A DNA stretch of 33,791 nt. It comes from Phycisphaerae bacterium. Lineage in GTDB: Bacteria > Planctomycetota > Phycisphaerae > Phycisphaerales > SM1A02. Each line of letters begins with the position of its first letter. The stretch's first letter is position 1. Shown here in pieces: positions 16,032 to 23,690 of the stretch. The notes beneath the pieces were generated by a model. That model did not search any database. It saw only the letters and a program-made list of their open reading frames with translations, and was not told where the DNA came from. The position numbers and the translations under genes are program-made. The stretch is from NCBI GenBank assembly GCA_018656645.1, contig JABHZL010000124.1, forward strand, positions 1-33,791, read 5' to 3'.

Positions 16032-16922
16032 ATGCACGTGCTAGAAATTTTAAAACGGGATACCACCATTTTTTCTTTTGAGTTTTTCCCCCCAAAGAAC
16101 GAAGCCAAGTGGGACACCCTCGTTGAGCAATTGCATTCATTCGAAGCCCTAGAGCCATCGTTTGTTTCAATTACATATGGCGCAAGTGGGTCTGCAAGAG
16201 ATAAAACACATGCTCTTGTAACGCATTTGGCTACAGAAACCACACTAGACCCAGTTCCACACCTGACCTGCGTTGGTCACACCAAAGAAGAAATCAACCA
16301 AATTTTGCAAGGGTATGCCAAGGCTGGCGTTGATAACATTTTGGCACTTCGGGGAGATATACCAAAAGAAGGTGACCATTTCAGTGATTTTGCATACGCC
16401 TCTGACCTTGTTACCCATATTCGATCTTTTGAAGAAAAAAAGTTCGGTATTTGTGTGGCGGGTTTTCCAGAGGGACACCCCGAAACACCAAACAGGCTTG
16501 TTCAACTTGATCATCTTAAAATGAAGGTTGATGCTGGTGCTGACTGGATTTGCTCACAGTTATTTTTTGATAACAACGCTTTTTTAGATTGGTGTGAACG
16601 GTGCGAATTGAATGATGTTTCAATTCCAAAAATCGCAGGAATAATGCCGATTACATCTTTGGCGGGAATGAAACGAATGGCCGAACTTGCAGGCGGGACC
16701 AACTTTCCGGCAAAACTTTTGAAGCGGTTATACAAATTTCAAGATGACCCAGAATCAGTGAAGAGGATAGGAATTCAATGGGCAACGGAGCAGTGCAGCG
16801 ATTTACTTGATCACAAGGTTCGCGGTATTCATTTTTACACAATGAACCAATCCTCAGCAACAGAAGAAATATTCCGCTCTCTTGGTACCTTAGCAGGCAC
16901 TCGCCTCAGAACTTCCACCTAG
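16032..16922 (+). CDS. metF: Methylenetetrahydrofolate reductase
   Basis: A 296-aa flavoprotein that reduces 5,10-methylene-THF to 5-methyl-THF for methionine synthesis. Diagnostic blocks are FSFEFFPPKNEAKWDTL (catalytic Glu), FVSITYGASGSARDKT, PHLTCVGHTKEEI, GVDNILALRGDIP, GICVAGFPEGHPE, DWICSQLFFD, IPKIAGIMPITSLAGMKRMAELAG and VRGIHFYTMNQSSAT. Length and order equal E. coli MetF (296 aa). ATG 16032 directly follows a -10-like TACCCT by 6 nt, consistent with a leaderless message. Divergent from rex; a small membrane-protein gene follows after its own promoter-like element. Confidence 0.97.
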   Translation: MHVLEILKRDTTIFSFEFFPPKNEAKWDTLVEQLHSFEALEPSFVSITYGASGSARDKTHALVTHLATETTLDPVPHLTCVGHTKEEINQILQGYAKAGVDNILALRGDIPKEGDHFSDFAYASDLVTHIRSFEEKKFGICVAGFPEGHPETPNRLVQLDHLKMKVDAGADWICSQLFFDNNAFLDWCERCELNDVSIPKIAGIMPITSLAGMKRMAELAGGTNFPAKLLKRLYKFQDDPESVKRIGIQWATEQCSDLLDHKVRGIHFYTMNQSSATEEIFRSLGTLAGTRLRTST

Positions 16923-16926
16923 TTGG

Positions 16927-16932
16927 TATCCT
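16927..16932 (+). promoter_or_regulatory. Putative -10 element (TATCCT) of the small membrane-protein gene
   Basis: TTGGTATCCT, with an extended -10-like TG, ends exactly 6 nt before ATG 16939, without a Shine-Dalgarno sequence. Confidence 0.5.
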
Positions 16933-16938
16933 TTGCAC

Positions 16939-17142
16939 ATGCGACGACTACAAACATTATTGACCACATTCTTGTGTAGCACCATTGTCCTTGAAACCAT
17001 TGCTGCCTCTGCGGCGATTCCCCCAACCCCGAACATTCGTAAGGGCCCCGCAGCGTGGATGGGGTTCGGGCTGATGTTCTTGTTTTTCGCCGGCGTTGTC
17101 CTTGTGAGCATCATGCCATCAAAACGCGGTCACCAAGATTAA
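16939..17142 (+). CDS. Small secreted/membrane protein (67 aa)
   Basis: The N-terminus MRRLQTLLTTFLCSTIVLE looks like a signal peptide (cleavage near ASAAIP). A second hydrophobic helix, WMGFGLMFLFFAGVVLVSI, precedes a short basic tail (PSKRGHQD). The mature protein would therefore be a single-span membrane peptide of about 40 residues. No family recognised. The start is set by the -10-like hexamer 6 nt upstream; a TTG two codons earlier is less likely. It lies between metF and deoC, each with its own promoter-like element. Confidence 0.65.
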   Translation: MRRLQTLLTTFLCSTIVLETIAASAAIPPTPNIRKGPAAWMGFGLMFLFFAGVVLVSIMPSKRGHQD

Positions 17143-17184
17143 TAAATTTTGTTTTACTAAATGATTCATAATTGCGGGGTAAGG

Positions 17185-17190
17185 TACAAT
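17185..17190 (+). promoter_or_regulatory. Putative -10 element (TACAAT) of the deoC operon
   Basis: GGTACAAT ends 6 nt before ATG 17197 with no Shine-Dalgarno. The spacing is identical to that at metF and the small membrane-protein gene. Confidence 0.5.
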
Positions 17191-17196
17191 GTAAGC

Positions 17197-18108
17197 ATGC
17201 GACGACATGTTGACACCGTGATGGTTGAACAGCGGGCTGCTTCATTTACCCGAAGGTCGATCAAAACCCAATCAAAGACACAAGGGTTGCGACTCGCCCT
17301 ATCTATGATTGATTTGACCACACTTGAGGGCAAAGACTCGGACGAAAAAGTCCGTTCACTTTGTAGAAAAGCAATTACACCTTGGGAGGGAGAAATAACC
17401 CCTTCGCTCCCATCCGTCGCTGCAGTCTGTGTGTATCCCAGTCTTGTGAGAATAGCAAAGCGGGCTCTCGAAGGCTCTGGTGTGCATGTCGCCTCGGTTG
17501 CAACCGGCTTTCCAAGCGGGCAATTTCCTCTTTCCGTTCGAATTGATGATGTAACAAAGGCAGTTGAAGCCGGTGCAGATGAAATTGACATGGTGATTAA
17601 TCGTGGTGCATTTTTATCTGGACATTACGATGAAGTGGCAGAAGAGATCAAACAAGTTCGTATTGCTTGCGGCGATGCACATTTAAAAATTATTCTTGAA
17701 ACAGGTGAGCTTGAGACATTAGAAAATGTTCGGGCTGCTTCCGACCTTGCGATAGAAGCAGCTGCGTCTGCTGGCCCTATTGCAGATGGAGAGGTTTTTA
17801 TTAAAACATCCACAGGCAAAGTAAGTCCCGCAGCGACAATGCCGGTCACACTTGTCATGCTTGATGCGATTCAATCATATTTTGATAAAACGGGTGTGCG
17901 AATCGGCATGAAACCAGCCGGTGGAATTCGCACTGCAAAACAATCGTTACATTACCTTGTGATGGTAAAAGAAACTCTCGGTGACGACTGGCTTACACCC
18001 AACCTTTTTCGGTTTGGTGCTTCAAGTCTCGCCAACGACGTTCTGCGGCAACTTGTTCGGCAACACACTGGGCGTTACACAGCAAACTTTGATTTTAGTG
18101 AGGCATAA
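17197..18108 (+). CDS. deoC: Deoxyribose-phosphate aldolase
   Basis: A 303-aa class I aldolase that cleaves 2-deoxyribose-5-phosphate to acetaldehyde and glyceraldehyde-3-phosphate, the last step of deoxynucleoside breakdown. The Schiff-base lysine is in VFIKTSTGKVSPAAT. The barrel also shows SMIDLTTLEG, AAVCVYPSLV, VASVATGFPSGQ, AGADEIDMVINRGAFLSG, KIILETGEL and MKPAGGIRTAKQSLHYL. It has an N-terminal extension of about 30 residues relative to short bacterial DeoC, as in eukaryotic/actinobacterial forms. ATG 17197 is supported by the -10-like element; the frame opens at 17161. The ALDH gene starts on the base after its stop, giving a path for acetaldehyde oxidation. Confidence 0.95.
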   Translation: MRRHVDTVMVEQRAASFTRRSIKTQSKTQGLRLALSMIDLTTLEGKDSDEKVRSLCRKAITPWEGEITPSLPSVAAVCVYPSLVRIAKRALEGSGVHVASVATGFPSGQFPLSVRIDDVTKAVEAGADEIDMVINRGAFLSGHYDEVAEEIKQVRIACGDAHLKIILETGELETLENVRAASDLAIEAAASAGPIADGEVFIKTSTGKVSPAATMPVTLVMLDAIQSYFDKTGVRIGMKPAGGIRTAKQSLHYLVMVKETLGDDWLTPNLFRFGASSLANDVLRQLVRQHTGRYTANFDFSEA

Positions 18109-19575
18109 ATGGCGACCGAAACAACAACAAACACACCATCTGCGTCATGGGAATACAGCGCGGCCCCAGAGCGGTTTCCAATTTCAATCGAAGAAACCCA
18201 TAAACTTTTTATTGACGGGAAGTTCGTTTCCCCGAAGTCTCGAAAGTGGTTTGCAACAACAAACCCCGCAACGGATGAAAAACTAGCAGACATAGCAACA
18301 GCTGGGGCAGCAGATGTAAATACCGCTGTACTCGCAGCCAAAAAAGCACTGCCAAAATGGTCCAAACTTCCCGGCTCAGAACGTGCAAAATATTTGTATC
18401 GAATTGCAAGACGGATCCAAGAACGAGCGCGTGAGTTTGCGGTTCTAGAAACACTTGACGGCGGTAAACCAATTAAAGAATCTCGTGATGTGGATGTACC
18501 TCTTGTCGCCCAACATTTCTTTTATTGTGCTGGTTGGGCAGACAAATTGGAATATGCTTTTCCGGGGAGAGAAGTGCAACCTATTGGCGTGTGTGGTCAA
18601 ATTATTCCTTGGAACTTTCCATTAATGATGGCTGCGTGGAAATTAGCACCTGCGCTTGCTTGCGGTAATACGTGTGTTTTAAAACCAGCCGAAACCACGT
18701 CTCTCACTGCCCTTCGATTAGCAGAAGTGCTACAAGAAGTGGAGTTACCAGCTGGAGTGGTTAACATTGTTACTGGCGCGGGAGATACGGGAAAACACTT
18801 GGCGGAACACAAGTCGATAAACAAACTTGCCTTTACGGGGTCGACTGGCGTTGGAAAAATGTTGATGAGAAATTCTGCAGGAACAGGCAAGAGGCTTACT
18901 CTTGAACTTGGTGGAAAAAGCGCCAACATAATATTTGCCGATGCAGCAATTGACCAAGCCGTTGAGGGCATAGTGTCTGGTATTTACTTTAACCAAGGGC
19001 ATGTTTGTTGTGCAGGCTCACGCCTGTTTGTCGAAGAGCCAATTTTGGAAGAAGTAATTCAGAAACTAACACATAGAATGAAATCGCTCAGAGTTGGCGA
19101 TCCTATGGACAAAAACACAGACGTTGGAGCGATTAATTCACGCGCCCAATTGCAAACAATTGAGCAGTACATCAAAACGGGTATTGCAGAAGGTGGACAA
19201 CTTCACGAAGCAAACAACCAACAATTACCATCAAAAGGTAATTGGTGTAACCCTTGCTTCTTTACAGATATTCAACCAAGCCACACCATTGCAAGAGAAG
19301 AAATATTTGGTCCTGTTCTTTCGGTGATGACGTTTAGAACTCCAGAAGAAGCAATTACACGGGCGAACAATACACCCTATGGTTTGGCAGCAGGAGTTTG
19401 GACAGATAAGGGTTCGAAAGTGTTTGAAGTTGCCAAACGTTTAGAGGTAGGCATTGTCTGGTGCAACAGTTATAACCAGTTTGATGCGGCCTCACCATTT
19501 GGCGGTTTTAAGGAATCTGGCTTTGGGCGAGAGGGTGGCATGCAGGGGTTGAAACCCTATGTCAAACTTGTGTAG
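18109..19575 (+). CDS. NAD(P)+-dependent aldehyde dehydrogenase, ALDH16-like catalytic half
   Basis: A complete 488-aa ALDH. The N-terminal NAD domain has QIIPWNFPLMMAAWKLAPAL, KPAETTSLTAL and FTGSTGVGK. The general base is Glu266 in LELGGKSANIIF, and the nucleophile is Cys300 in NQGHVCCAGSR. EEIFGPVLSV and SPFGGFKESGFGREGG close the fold. It starts directly after the deoC stop, so acetaldehyde from DeoC is the likely substrate (inference). The N-terminal SWEYSAAPE resembles the SLEYGPVPE opening of human ALDH16A1 as I remember it, and the next gene resembles that protein's C-terminal pseudo-domain. Together they suggest a two-gene ALDH16. The gene ends TAG TAA, a double stop. Confidence 0.93.
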   Translation: MATETTTNTPSASWEYSAAPERFPISIEETHKLFIDGKFVSPKSRKWFATTNPATDEKLADIATAGAADVNTAVLAAKKALPKWSKLPGSERAKYLYRIARRIQERAREFAVLETLDGGKPIKESRDVDVPLVAQHFFYCAGWADKLEYAFPGREVQPIGVCGQIIPWNFPLMMAAWKLAPALACGNTCVLKPAETTSLTALRLAEVLQEVELPAGVVNIVTGAGDTGKHLAEHKSINKLAFTGSTGVGKMLMRNSAGTGKRLTLELGGKSANIIFADAAIDQAVEGIVSGIYFNQGHVCCAGSRLFVEEPILEEVIQKLTHRMKSLRVGDPMDKNTDVGAINSRAQLQTIEQYIKTGIAEGGQLHEANNQQLPSKGNWCNPCFFTDIQPSHTIAREEIFGPVLSVMTFRTPEEAITRANNTPYGLAAGVWTDKGSKVFEVAKRLEVGIVWCNSYNQFDAASPFGGFKESGFGREGGMQGLKPYVKLV

Positions 19576-19590
19576 TAAAAGGATGAACGA

Positions 19591-20466
19591 ATGAGTAGGC
19601 TTACAGTTCCAAAAACATACAAGTTGTACATCGGCGGCAAGTTCCCAAGAACAGAATCCGGCCGTTCGATTCCAATCCAAGACTGCAAAGGTGAAATTGC
19701 AGCGCATATTTGCCACGCTTCAAGAAAAGATTTTCGCGAAGCGGTAGAGGTGGCGGCAAAAGCTGCTCACGGCTGGTCGGGTATAACGGGATATTTACGA
19801 GGGCAAATTCTCTATCGAATGGCTGAAATGCTCGAAGGTAGGCGGGAAGAGTTTGCAGCGGCAATTTGCGCGACTGCTGATGTAACCACTGCTGCTGCGA
19901 GAAAAGAAGTTGACGCTTCGATTGACCGCCTTGTTTGTTTTGCTGGTTGGACAGATAAATATCAACAAGTATTAGGGTGTCAAAATCCGGTCGCTTCTAA
20001 TTTTTACAACTTTACAGTTCCGGTTTCACAAGGTGTGACATGTGTGATAGCCCCAGATGAACCATCTCTACTTGGTCTGGTTTCACTCATCGCCGCTCCA
20101 CTTTGTGCAGGCAATACAGTAGTTGCTCTTGGTTCACAAAAGCACCCAATTCCAACAGCTATATTTGGAGAGGTTTGCCAAACCTCAGACGTTCCGGCGG
20201 GAGTAATTAATTTACTGACCGGAAAGCGGTCTGATCTCATTGAACAAGTCGCAACACACCGGCAGGTAGCAAGTGTAAATGCCGCTGGTCTGAGCAAGAA
20301 GGATCGTGTTACTATCGAGGTTGGGGCTGCAGACAGCATTAAACGGGTTTCTTTCTCGTCTCTCAAAGGTGACGCGTGGTATGACCCCCAACTCTGTGCA
20401 TCACCCTGGGCAATCGAGCCGTTTGTTGAAATGAAAACAATTTGGCACCCTAGTTCTTCACACTGA
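19591..20466 (+). CDS. Non-catalytic ALDH-like protein, resembles the C-terminal pseudo-domain of ALDH16
   Basis: A 291-aa protein with the ALDH N-terminal fold only: YKLYIGGKFPRTESG, REAVEVAAKAAHGWSG, LYRMAEMLEGRREEF, CFAGWTDKYQQ, GVTCVIAPDEPSLLGLVSLI, APLCAGNTVVAL and VPAGVINLLTG. The PWN motif, the G-S-T-x-x-G cofactor loop and the catalytic Cys are absent, and the protein stops where the catalytic domain would begin, so it cannot be an active dehydrogenase. The end, FVEMKTIWHP, aligns by eye with the C-terminus of human ALDH16A1 (RTKALWLP). ATG 19591 has AAAGGA upstream and lies 15 nt after a clean double stop, so this is a separate gene rather than a frameshift artefact. A structural subunit for the preceding ALDH is the best guess. 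Confidence 0.85.
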   Translation: MSRLTVPKTYKLYIGGKFPRTESGRSIPIQDCKGEIAAHICHASRKDFREAVEVAAKAAHGWSGITGYLRGQILYRMAEMLEGRREEFAAAICATADVTTAAARKEVDASIDRLVCFAGWTDKYQQVLGCQNPVASNFYNFTVPVSQGVTCVIAPDEPSLLGLVSLIAAPLCAGNTVVALGSQKHPIPTAIFGEVCQTSDVPAGVINLLTGKRSDLIEQVATHRQVASVNAAGLSKKDRVTIEVGAADSIKRVSFSSLKGDAWYDPQLCASPWAIEPFVEMKTIWHPSSSH

Positions 20467-20486
20467 AAAGCAACCCTGCGGGTTAT

Positions 20487-20924
20487 TTATTTTTCGATAA
20501 TGTTGTTTGCTCGGAGTTTGGTACCAGAGTCAGGGGTAAATAATACAGAAACTCGGACTTTTGTAAGATCTGCAGGCACTTCATTAAAACGAATGAGATA
20601 CGTTCTTGTTGGGGCATCAAATCGGTCGCGGTTTACTTGGCTGTCAGTAAGATCGATCGTTTCTACAGCATTGTTGATGCCCGTCTCAGAAAGGGTGATG
20701 ACCAAAGAGCCAACCGCTCGACACTGAAAACCATCACTATCTGTAAAGGCCACGTGCACAACAATACCTTCGGGGCTAAATCTACTTAGTGGGTGCACCT
20801 GAGCTGACTGGGGTGTATATGCCCACACACTGACAATAGATGGTCCACCGCCCCTTTGCCCAGTACTGCATGCCGAACAAAAAAAGATCGCCACTGCAAG
20901 GAGTGCAATGGCGATTCTTTGAAT
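20487..20924 (-). CDS. Hypothetical lipoprotein, start codon probably non-AUG
   Basis: About 145 aa. The mature part (GGGPSIVSVWAYTPQSAQV, then a beta-rich region FSPEGIVVHVAFTDSDGF to RVSVLFTPDSGTK) matches no family I know. The only standard start, GTG 20894, would give MAIFFCSAC, too short and uncharged for a signal peptide. Reading upstream in frame adds IQRIAIALLAVAIFF before CSAC, a proper lipoprotein signal, but no ATG, GTG or TTG exists between GTG 20894 and the in-frame TAA. ATT 20924 (or a nearby ATT/ATC/ACG) may be the true start. A sequencing error is the alternative. If GTG is used, the CDS is 20487-20894. Convergent with the ALDH pair. Confidence 0.65.
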   Translation of the reverse strand: MQRIAIALLAVAIFFCSACSTGQRGGGPSIVSVWAYTPQSAQVHPLSRFSPEGIVVHVAFTDSDGFQCRAVGSLVITLSETGINNAVETIDLTDSQVNRDRFDAPTRTYLIRFNEVPADLTKVRVSVLFTPDSGTKLRANNIIEK

Positions 20925-20957
20925 AGAACTCGTATTAATAATAAACCTACCGTTCCA

Positions 20958-21275
20958 TTAGCCCATCATTTCATCAATCATTCGATTGACAGCGATGTCT
21001 AATTTGTCGTTCGTGAGGTACGTGTTGTTTGCAATCGAATCTTTGATTGCGTCAATTTTATCTTGCCGAACATCTGGTAACTGATGCACCTTTTCAAGCA
21101 GTTGTGCGTGTTCGGAAAATTCAACCCGATCAGCTGTTGTCGTGGCCTCAATGTTGCTGCTCGCAGCCGCCTCAGAAGTTGCTTCAGGAGCAACTACTTC
21201 CACCGGGGCGGTTGTTGGCGCAGTTTGGCGTGCAGCGTTTGCCGCAGCGTTTCCGATGACTGAAATTTCAGACAT
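20958..21275 (-). CDS. FlgM-like anti-sigma-28 factor
   Basis: A 105-aa protein with a low-complexity Ala/Thr/Glu N-terminal half (residues 1-50), expected to be disordered, and a C-terminal FlgM-like region: DRVEFSEHAQLLEKV, then LPDVRQDKIDAIKDSIANNT and LDIAVNRMIDEMM. FlgM holds the flagellar sigma factor FliA until hook completion. A FliA/WhiG-type sigma gene lies about 5 kb away at 26058-26924, a plausible partner. ATG 21275 has GAAAGG 7 nt upstream; ATG 21281 is an alternative. No flagellar structural genes are in the window, so a non-motility role is possible. Confidence 0.75.
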   Translation of the reverse strand: MSEISVIGNAAANAARQTAPTTAPVEVVAPEATSEAAASSNIEATTTADRVEFSEHAQLLEKVHQLPDVRQDKIDAIKDSIANNTYLTNDKLDIAVNRMIDEMMG

Positions 21276-21382
21276 ATTCATACCTTTCGTGCCAAGCCTA
21301 TACGTCTTGGTCTTTCCTCAAGTTTTACGTTGACGTTCCGTTGCCAACTTAGTTGTTCAAACACTTCCCTAACTACTTTCAA

Positions 21383-21419
21383 AGCGTCAAATTGACCACC
21401 AAGTCTAACACTTGACGCT
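21383..21419. repeat. Inverted repeat in the flgM-like/lipoprotein intergenic region
   Basis: AGCGTCAA (21383-21390) and TTGACGCT (21412-21419) are perfect inverted 8-mers 21 nt apart. The first overlaps a smaller palindrome, GTCAAATTGAC (21386-21396). It could be an operator or a weak RNA hairpin. The rest of 21276-21546 shows only a small CCAAG/CTTGG hairpin near 21293-21310 and no gene. Confidence 0.45.
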
Positions 21420-21546
21420 AAGTATTTATCGAGCAAACCTAGGCTTTTTCTTGAACTTTATAGAAAAACAAGAGGTTTTCGTAAAGTCCGATAGTACCAA
21501 CGATTAGTAGCCCAAAACCGCGGTTTTTCTCTACCCAATCCTCTGC

Positions 21547-21552
21547 TACGAT
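21547..21552 (+). promoter_or_regulatory. Putative -10 element (TACGAT) of the SPOR-like lipoprotein gene
   Basis: TACGAT ends 7 nt before ATG 21560 and overlaps the earlier ATG at 21551. This favours the second ATG as a leaderless start. Confidence 0.35.
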
Positions 21553-21559
21553 GACCGCC

Positions 21560-22432
21560 ATGGGACAAATTCTAGCTAGTACACTTTCAGTTTTTCTCCT
21601 TCTCGGTCTTGTGGGATGTGGTCCAGAACCGGCACCACCTAACAAACCAACAGTTGTTGACCAAATCGACCTTTCAGAATGGGGATACGAGGAAGAAACA
21701 GACACAATACCGGTGGTTAATTCAGAATCTGGAAAAACAACGTACGCCATCACTGTTGCGACGTTTACGGGTCCACACCATAATGAAGCCGCTAGAGAAG
21801 CCGCCTCCTCGTTTGTTTTGTTACGACCAGATATTGGAAGGATGCTTGTTGTGCGACCTCGTCGAAGAGGCTCAGTCCTTACATTTGGCTCTTATTCTGG
21901 TTACGACGACCCAGCAGCAAGAGAAGATATTAATATTCTTCGCAGCATTCGTCTTTCAAACGGGCGACCTGCTTTTGGGCAAATGATTTTGACTCGCTTT
22001 AGATCACCTCGCTCAATGCAATCGCTTCATCCATTCGATCTTTGGACTGTTCGCAGAGATTATCCAACGATAGTTCCCATTTACACGCTTGATGTAGCCA
22101 TTTGGGGAGATTTTGAGAGTGGGCAACTTCCCAAAGCGGAACGAAGAAATCTCGCCCAAAATTACGCCACTTCACTGAGGAGTAAGGGTTTTGAGTCATT
22201 TTTCTACCATGACGATGAAAAAAATCTTAGTTCAGTGACGGTTGGTCTTTTTGATTATAAAGCGGTTGATGCTGAAACCGGTTTTTATAGCTGGGAAGTT
22301 GAATCTTTACTCGAGCAATTCCCAGAACGTTTGGTTAATGGCGAACAATTTATGGAGTTTCGCAATGTGGCTAACCCCTCATTGGGCATGAAACCACAGC
22401 AACCAAGGCTTGTTGAGGTTCCAATAGATTAA
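21560..22432 (+). CDS. Lipoprotein with SPOR-like repeats
   Basis: A 290-aa protein with a lipoprotein signal peptide (MGQILASTLSVFLLLGLVGC). Two regions look like SPOR folds: TTYAITVATFTGPHHNEAAR...RMLVVRPRRRGSVLTFGSYS, and later IYTLDVAIWGDFESG...SKGFESFFYHDDEKNLSSVTVGLFD. Both show the opening beta-strand, the helix of paired residues and the terminal VxxGxF/Y of SPOR domains, which bind denuded peptidoglycan at division sites. The assignment is tentative. ATG 21560 fits the -10-like element and begins the signal peptide; ATG 21551 is possible. Its TAA shares TTAA with the stop of the convergent M16 gene. Confidence 0.6.
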   Translation: MGQILASTLSVFLLLGLVGCGPEPAPPNKPTVVDQIDLSEWGYEEETDTIPVVNSESGKTTYAITVATFTGPHHNEAAREAASSFVLLRPDIGRMLVVRPRRRGSVLTFGSYSGYDDPAAREDINILRSIRLSNGRPAFGQMILTRFRSPRSMQSLHPFDLWTVRRDYPTIVPIYTLDVAIWGDFESGQLPKAERRNLAQNYATSLRSKGFESFFYHDDEKNLSSVTVGLFDYKAVDAETGFYSWEVESLLEQFPERLVNGEQFMEFRNVANPSLGMKPQQPRLVEVPID

Positions 22433-23676
22433 CCACTGCCAAGAATGCGACTTTCGTCTATATGTAGTGCCTTTGGACCAAGAAAAACCAGTGTCATAGC
22501 ACCAATTACCCTTGATTCAAGATACGCATTTACTTCGTCGAGCGAGACAGAAGAGAGCTCATCAAGGCGGTTTTCTAGTGTTCTTGTTTTACCCGTTGCG
22601 TATTGATCTCCAAGCAAAGCACTTGCTCTTGCAGCGGTTGATTCTCCACCCATCACGGTTCCTGCCCGCAGCCTTGTAATTGTTCGATCAAGCTCTTCTT
22701 TGGTAACACCTTTTTGTAGAAGTGCGAGTTGATCAAGAATGACGTCAATAGTTTCTGTTGCACGATCTGGCGTTGTACCAGCATGGATACGAACCGTTGC
22801 ATTTTCCTTCGTTGGTTGATAGGACGCGTGCACACTATAACAAAGCGATCGTTTTTGTCGAACTTCCGTAAACAGCCTTCCACTCGTCGCTCCACCAAAG
22901 ATAGAGACGGCAACTCGCTCAAGTACAGAGTGCGTTTCACTTGCGTCGGGTGCATCGAGTGCTAAACCAATATGAACCTGCGAAGTATCTTGTTCGATAT
23001 GGTGTATTCCGCGGGATGGTGATGCGGTTTCTGTTGGAACAACACCTTCGCCACACCAATTCTTGGTCTGCTCTTCAACAGATCGTATTATTTCGTCGTG
23101 ATTTACATCACCGGCAATCGAGATAACCGAACCCACTGGACAGACGGTGCTTTTATATACACTTCGAATTCGTTCTATCGTTGCAGTTTCAAGACTTTTT
23201 CTATCCCCATAGGTTGAACGATTGAACGGTTCGCAGAAGTGATGTTTATTAAGGCCAAGACCAACTAGTTTTGGGGGATTATCTTGCAGAGAGTCAAGCG
23301 CTTGAAGTGAAAGTTGCTGGCTCGGAACCAATCCGGCACTAGGCAGTTTTGGACACAAAAACATGTTAAAAACAGGCTCTATTGCTTCATGTACCCTTGA
23401 ACCAAGACAAAGTGCTTGAAGTTTAAGAAGCCTAACACCACAGTTAATATTACGCCGTACTCCTAGGTGATCTAGCTTCTGGGTATGTTCCCTGTCAGAA
23501 AGATCTCCTGCTCCGCGAAACATCAGTTCGGTTAACAAGACGCTGTCGCCATCGTGTTCGTTGGTTGCAACTCCGCCACAAACCAACCATTCGATTGCTG
23601 CGGTTCGAACATCTCGAACAGATTCAGTTATAAGTTGGAGGCCATTATCAAATATTGTGTGTCGAATTGATTGCAC
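22429..23676 (-). CDS. M16 family peptidase-like protein, zinc site lost
   Basis: A 415-aa protein with the two-lobed M16B (processing peptidase-like) layout: N-terminal FDNGLQLITESVRDVRTAAI, a middle region with INCGVRLLKLQALCLGSRVHEAIE, and a C-terminal lobe with IFGGATSGRLFTEVRQKRSL and CYSVHASYQP, the conserved R/Y substrate motif. The zinc signature HxxEH is replaced by LLTEL (in VLLTELMFRGAG), so it should be proteolytically dead. M16B proteins often work as an active/inactive pair, but no active partner is present here. The start is GTG 23676; TATCCT lies 8 nt upstream and there is no Shine-Dalgarno. Confidence 0.85.
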   Translation of the reverse strand: MQSIRHTIFDNGLQLITESVRDVRTAAIEWLVCGGVATNEHDGDSVLLTELMFRGAGDLSDREHTQKLDHLGVRRNINCGVRLLKLQALCLGSRVHEAIEPVFNMFLCPKLPSAGLVPSQQLSLQALDSLQDNPPKLVGLGLNKHHFCEPFNRSTYGDRKSLETATIERIRSVYKSTVCPVGSVISIAGDVNHDEIIRSVEEQTKNWCGEGVVPTETASPSRGIHHIEQDTSQVHIGLALDAPDASETHSVLERVAVSIFGGATSGRLFTEVRQKRSLCYSVHASYQPTKENATVRIHAGTTPDRATETIDVILDQLALLQKGVTKEELDRTITRLRAGTVMGGESTAARASALLGDQYATGKTRTLENRLDELSSVSLDEVNAYLESRVIGAMTLVFLGPKALHIDESRILGSG

Positions 23677-23684
23677 GCACCCGA

Positions 23685-23690
23685 AGGATA
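23685..23690 (-). promoter_or_regulatory. Putative -10 element (TATCCT) of the M16-like gene
   Basis: TTGTATCCT on the minus strand ends 8 nt before GTG 23676. No ribosome site follows. Confidence 0.45.

Noticed and set aside
18109-20466. The ALDH pair as one gene broken by a frameshift
   Set aside because: The first gene has a complete ALDH C-terminus and a TAG TAA double stop, and the second has its own ribosome site and starts at a natural domain boundary.
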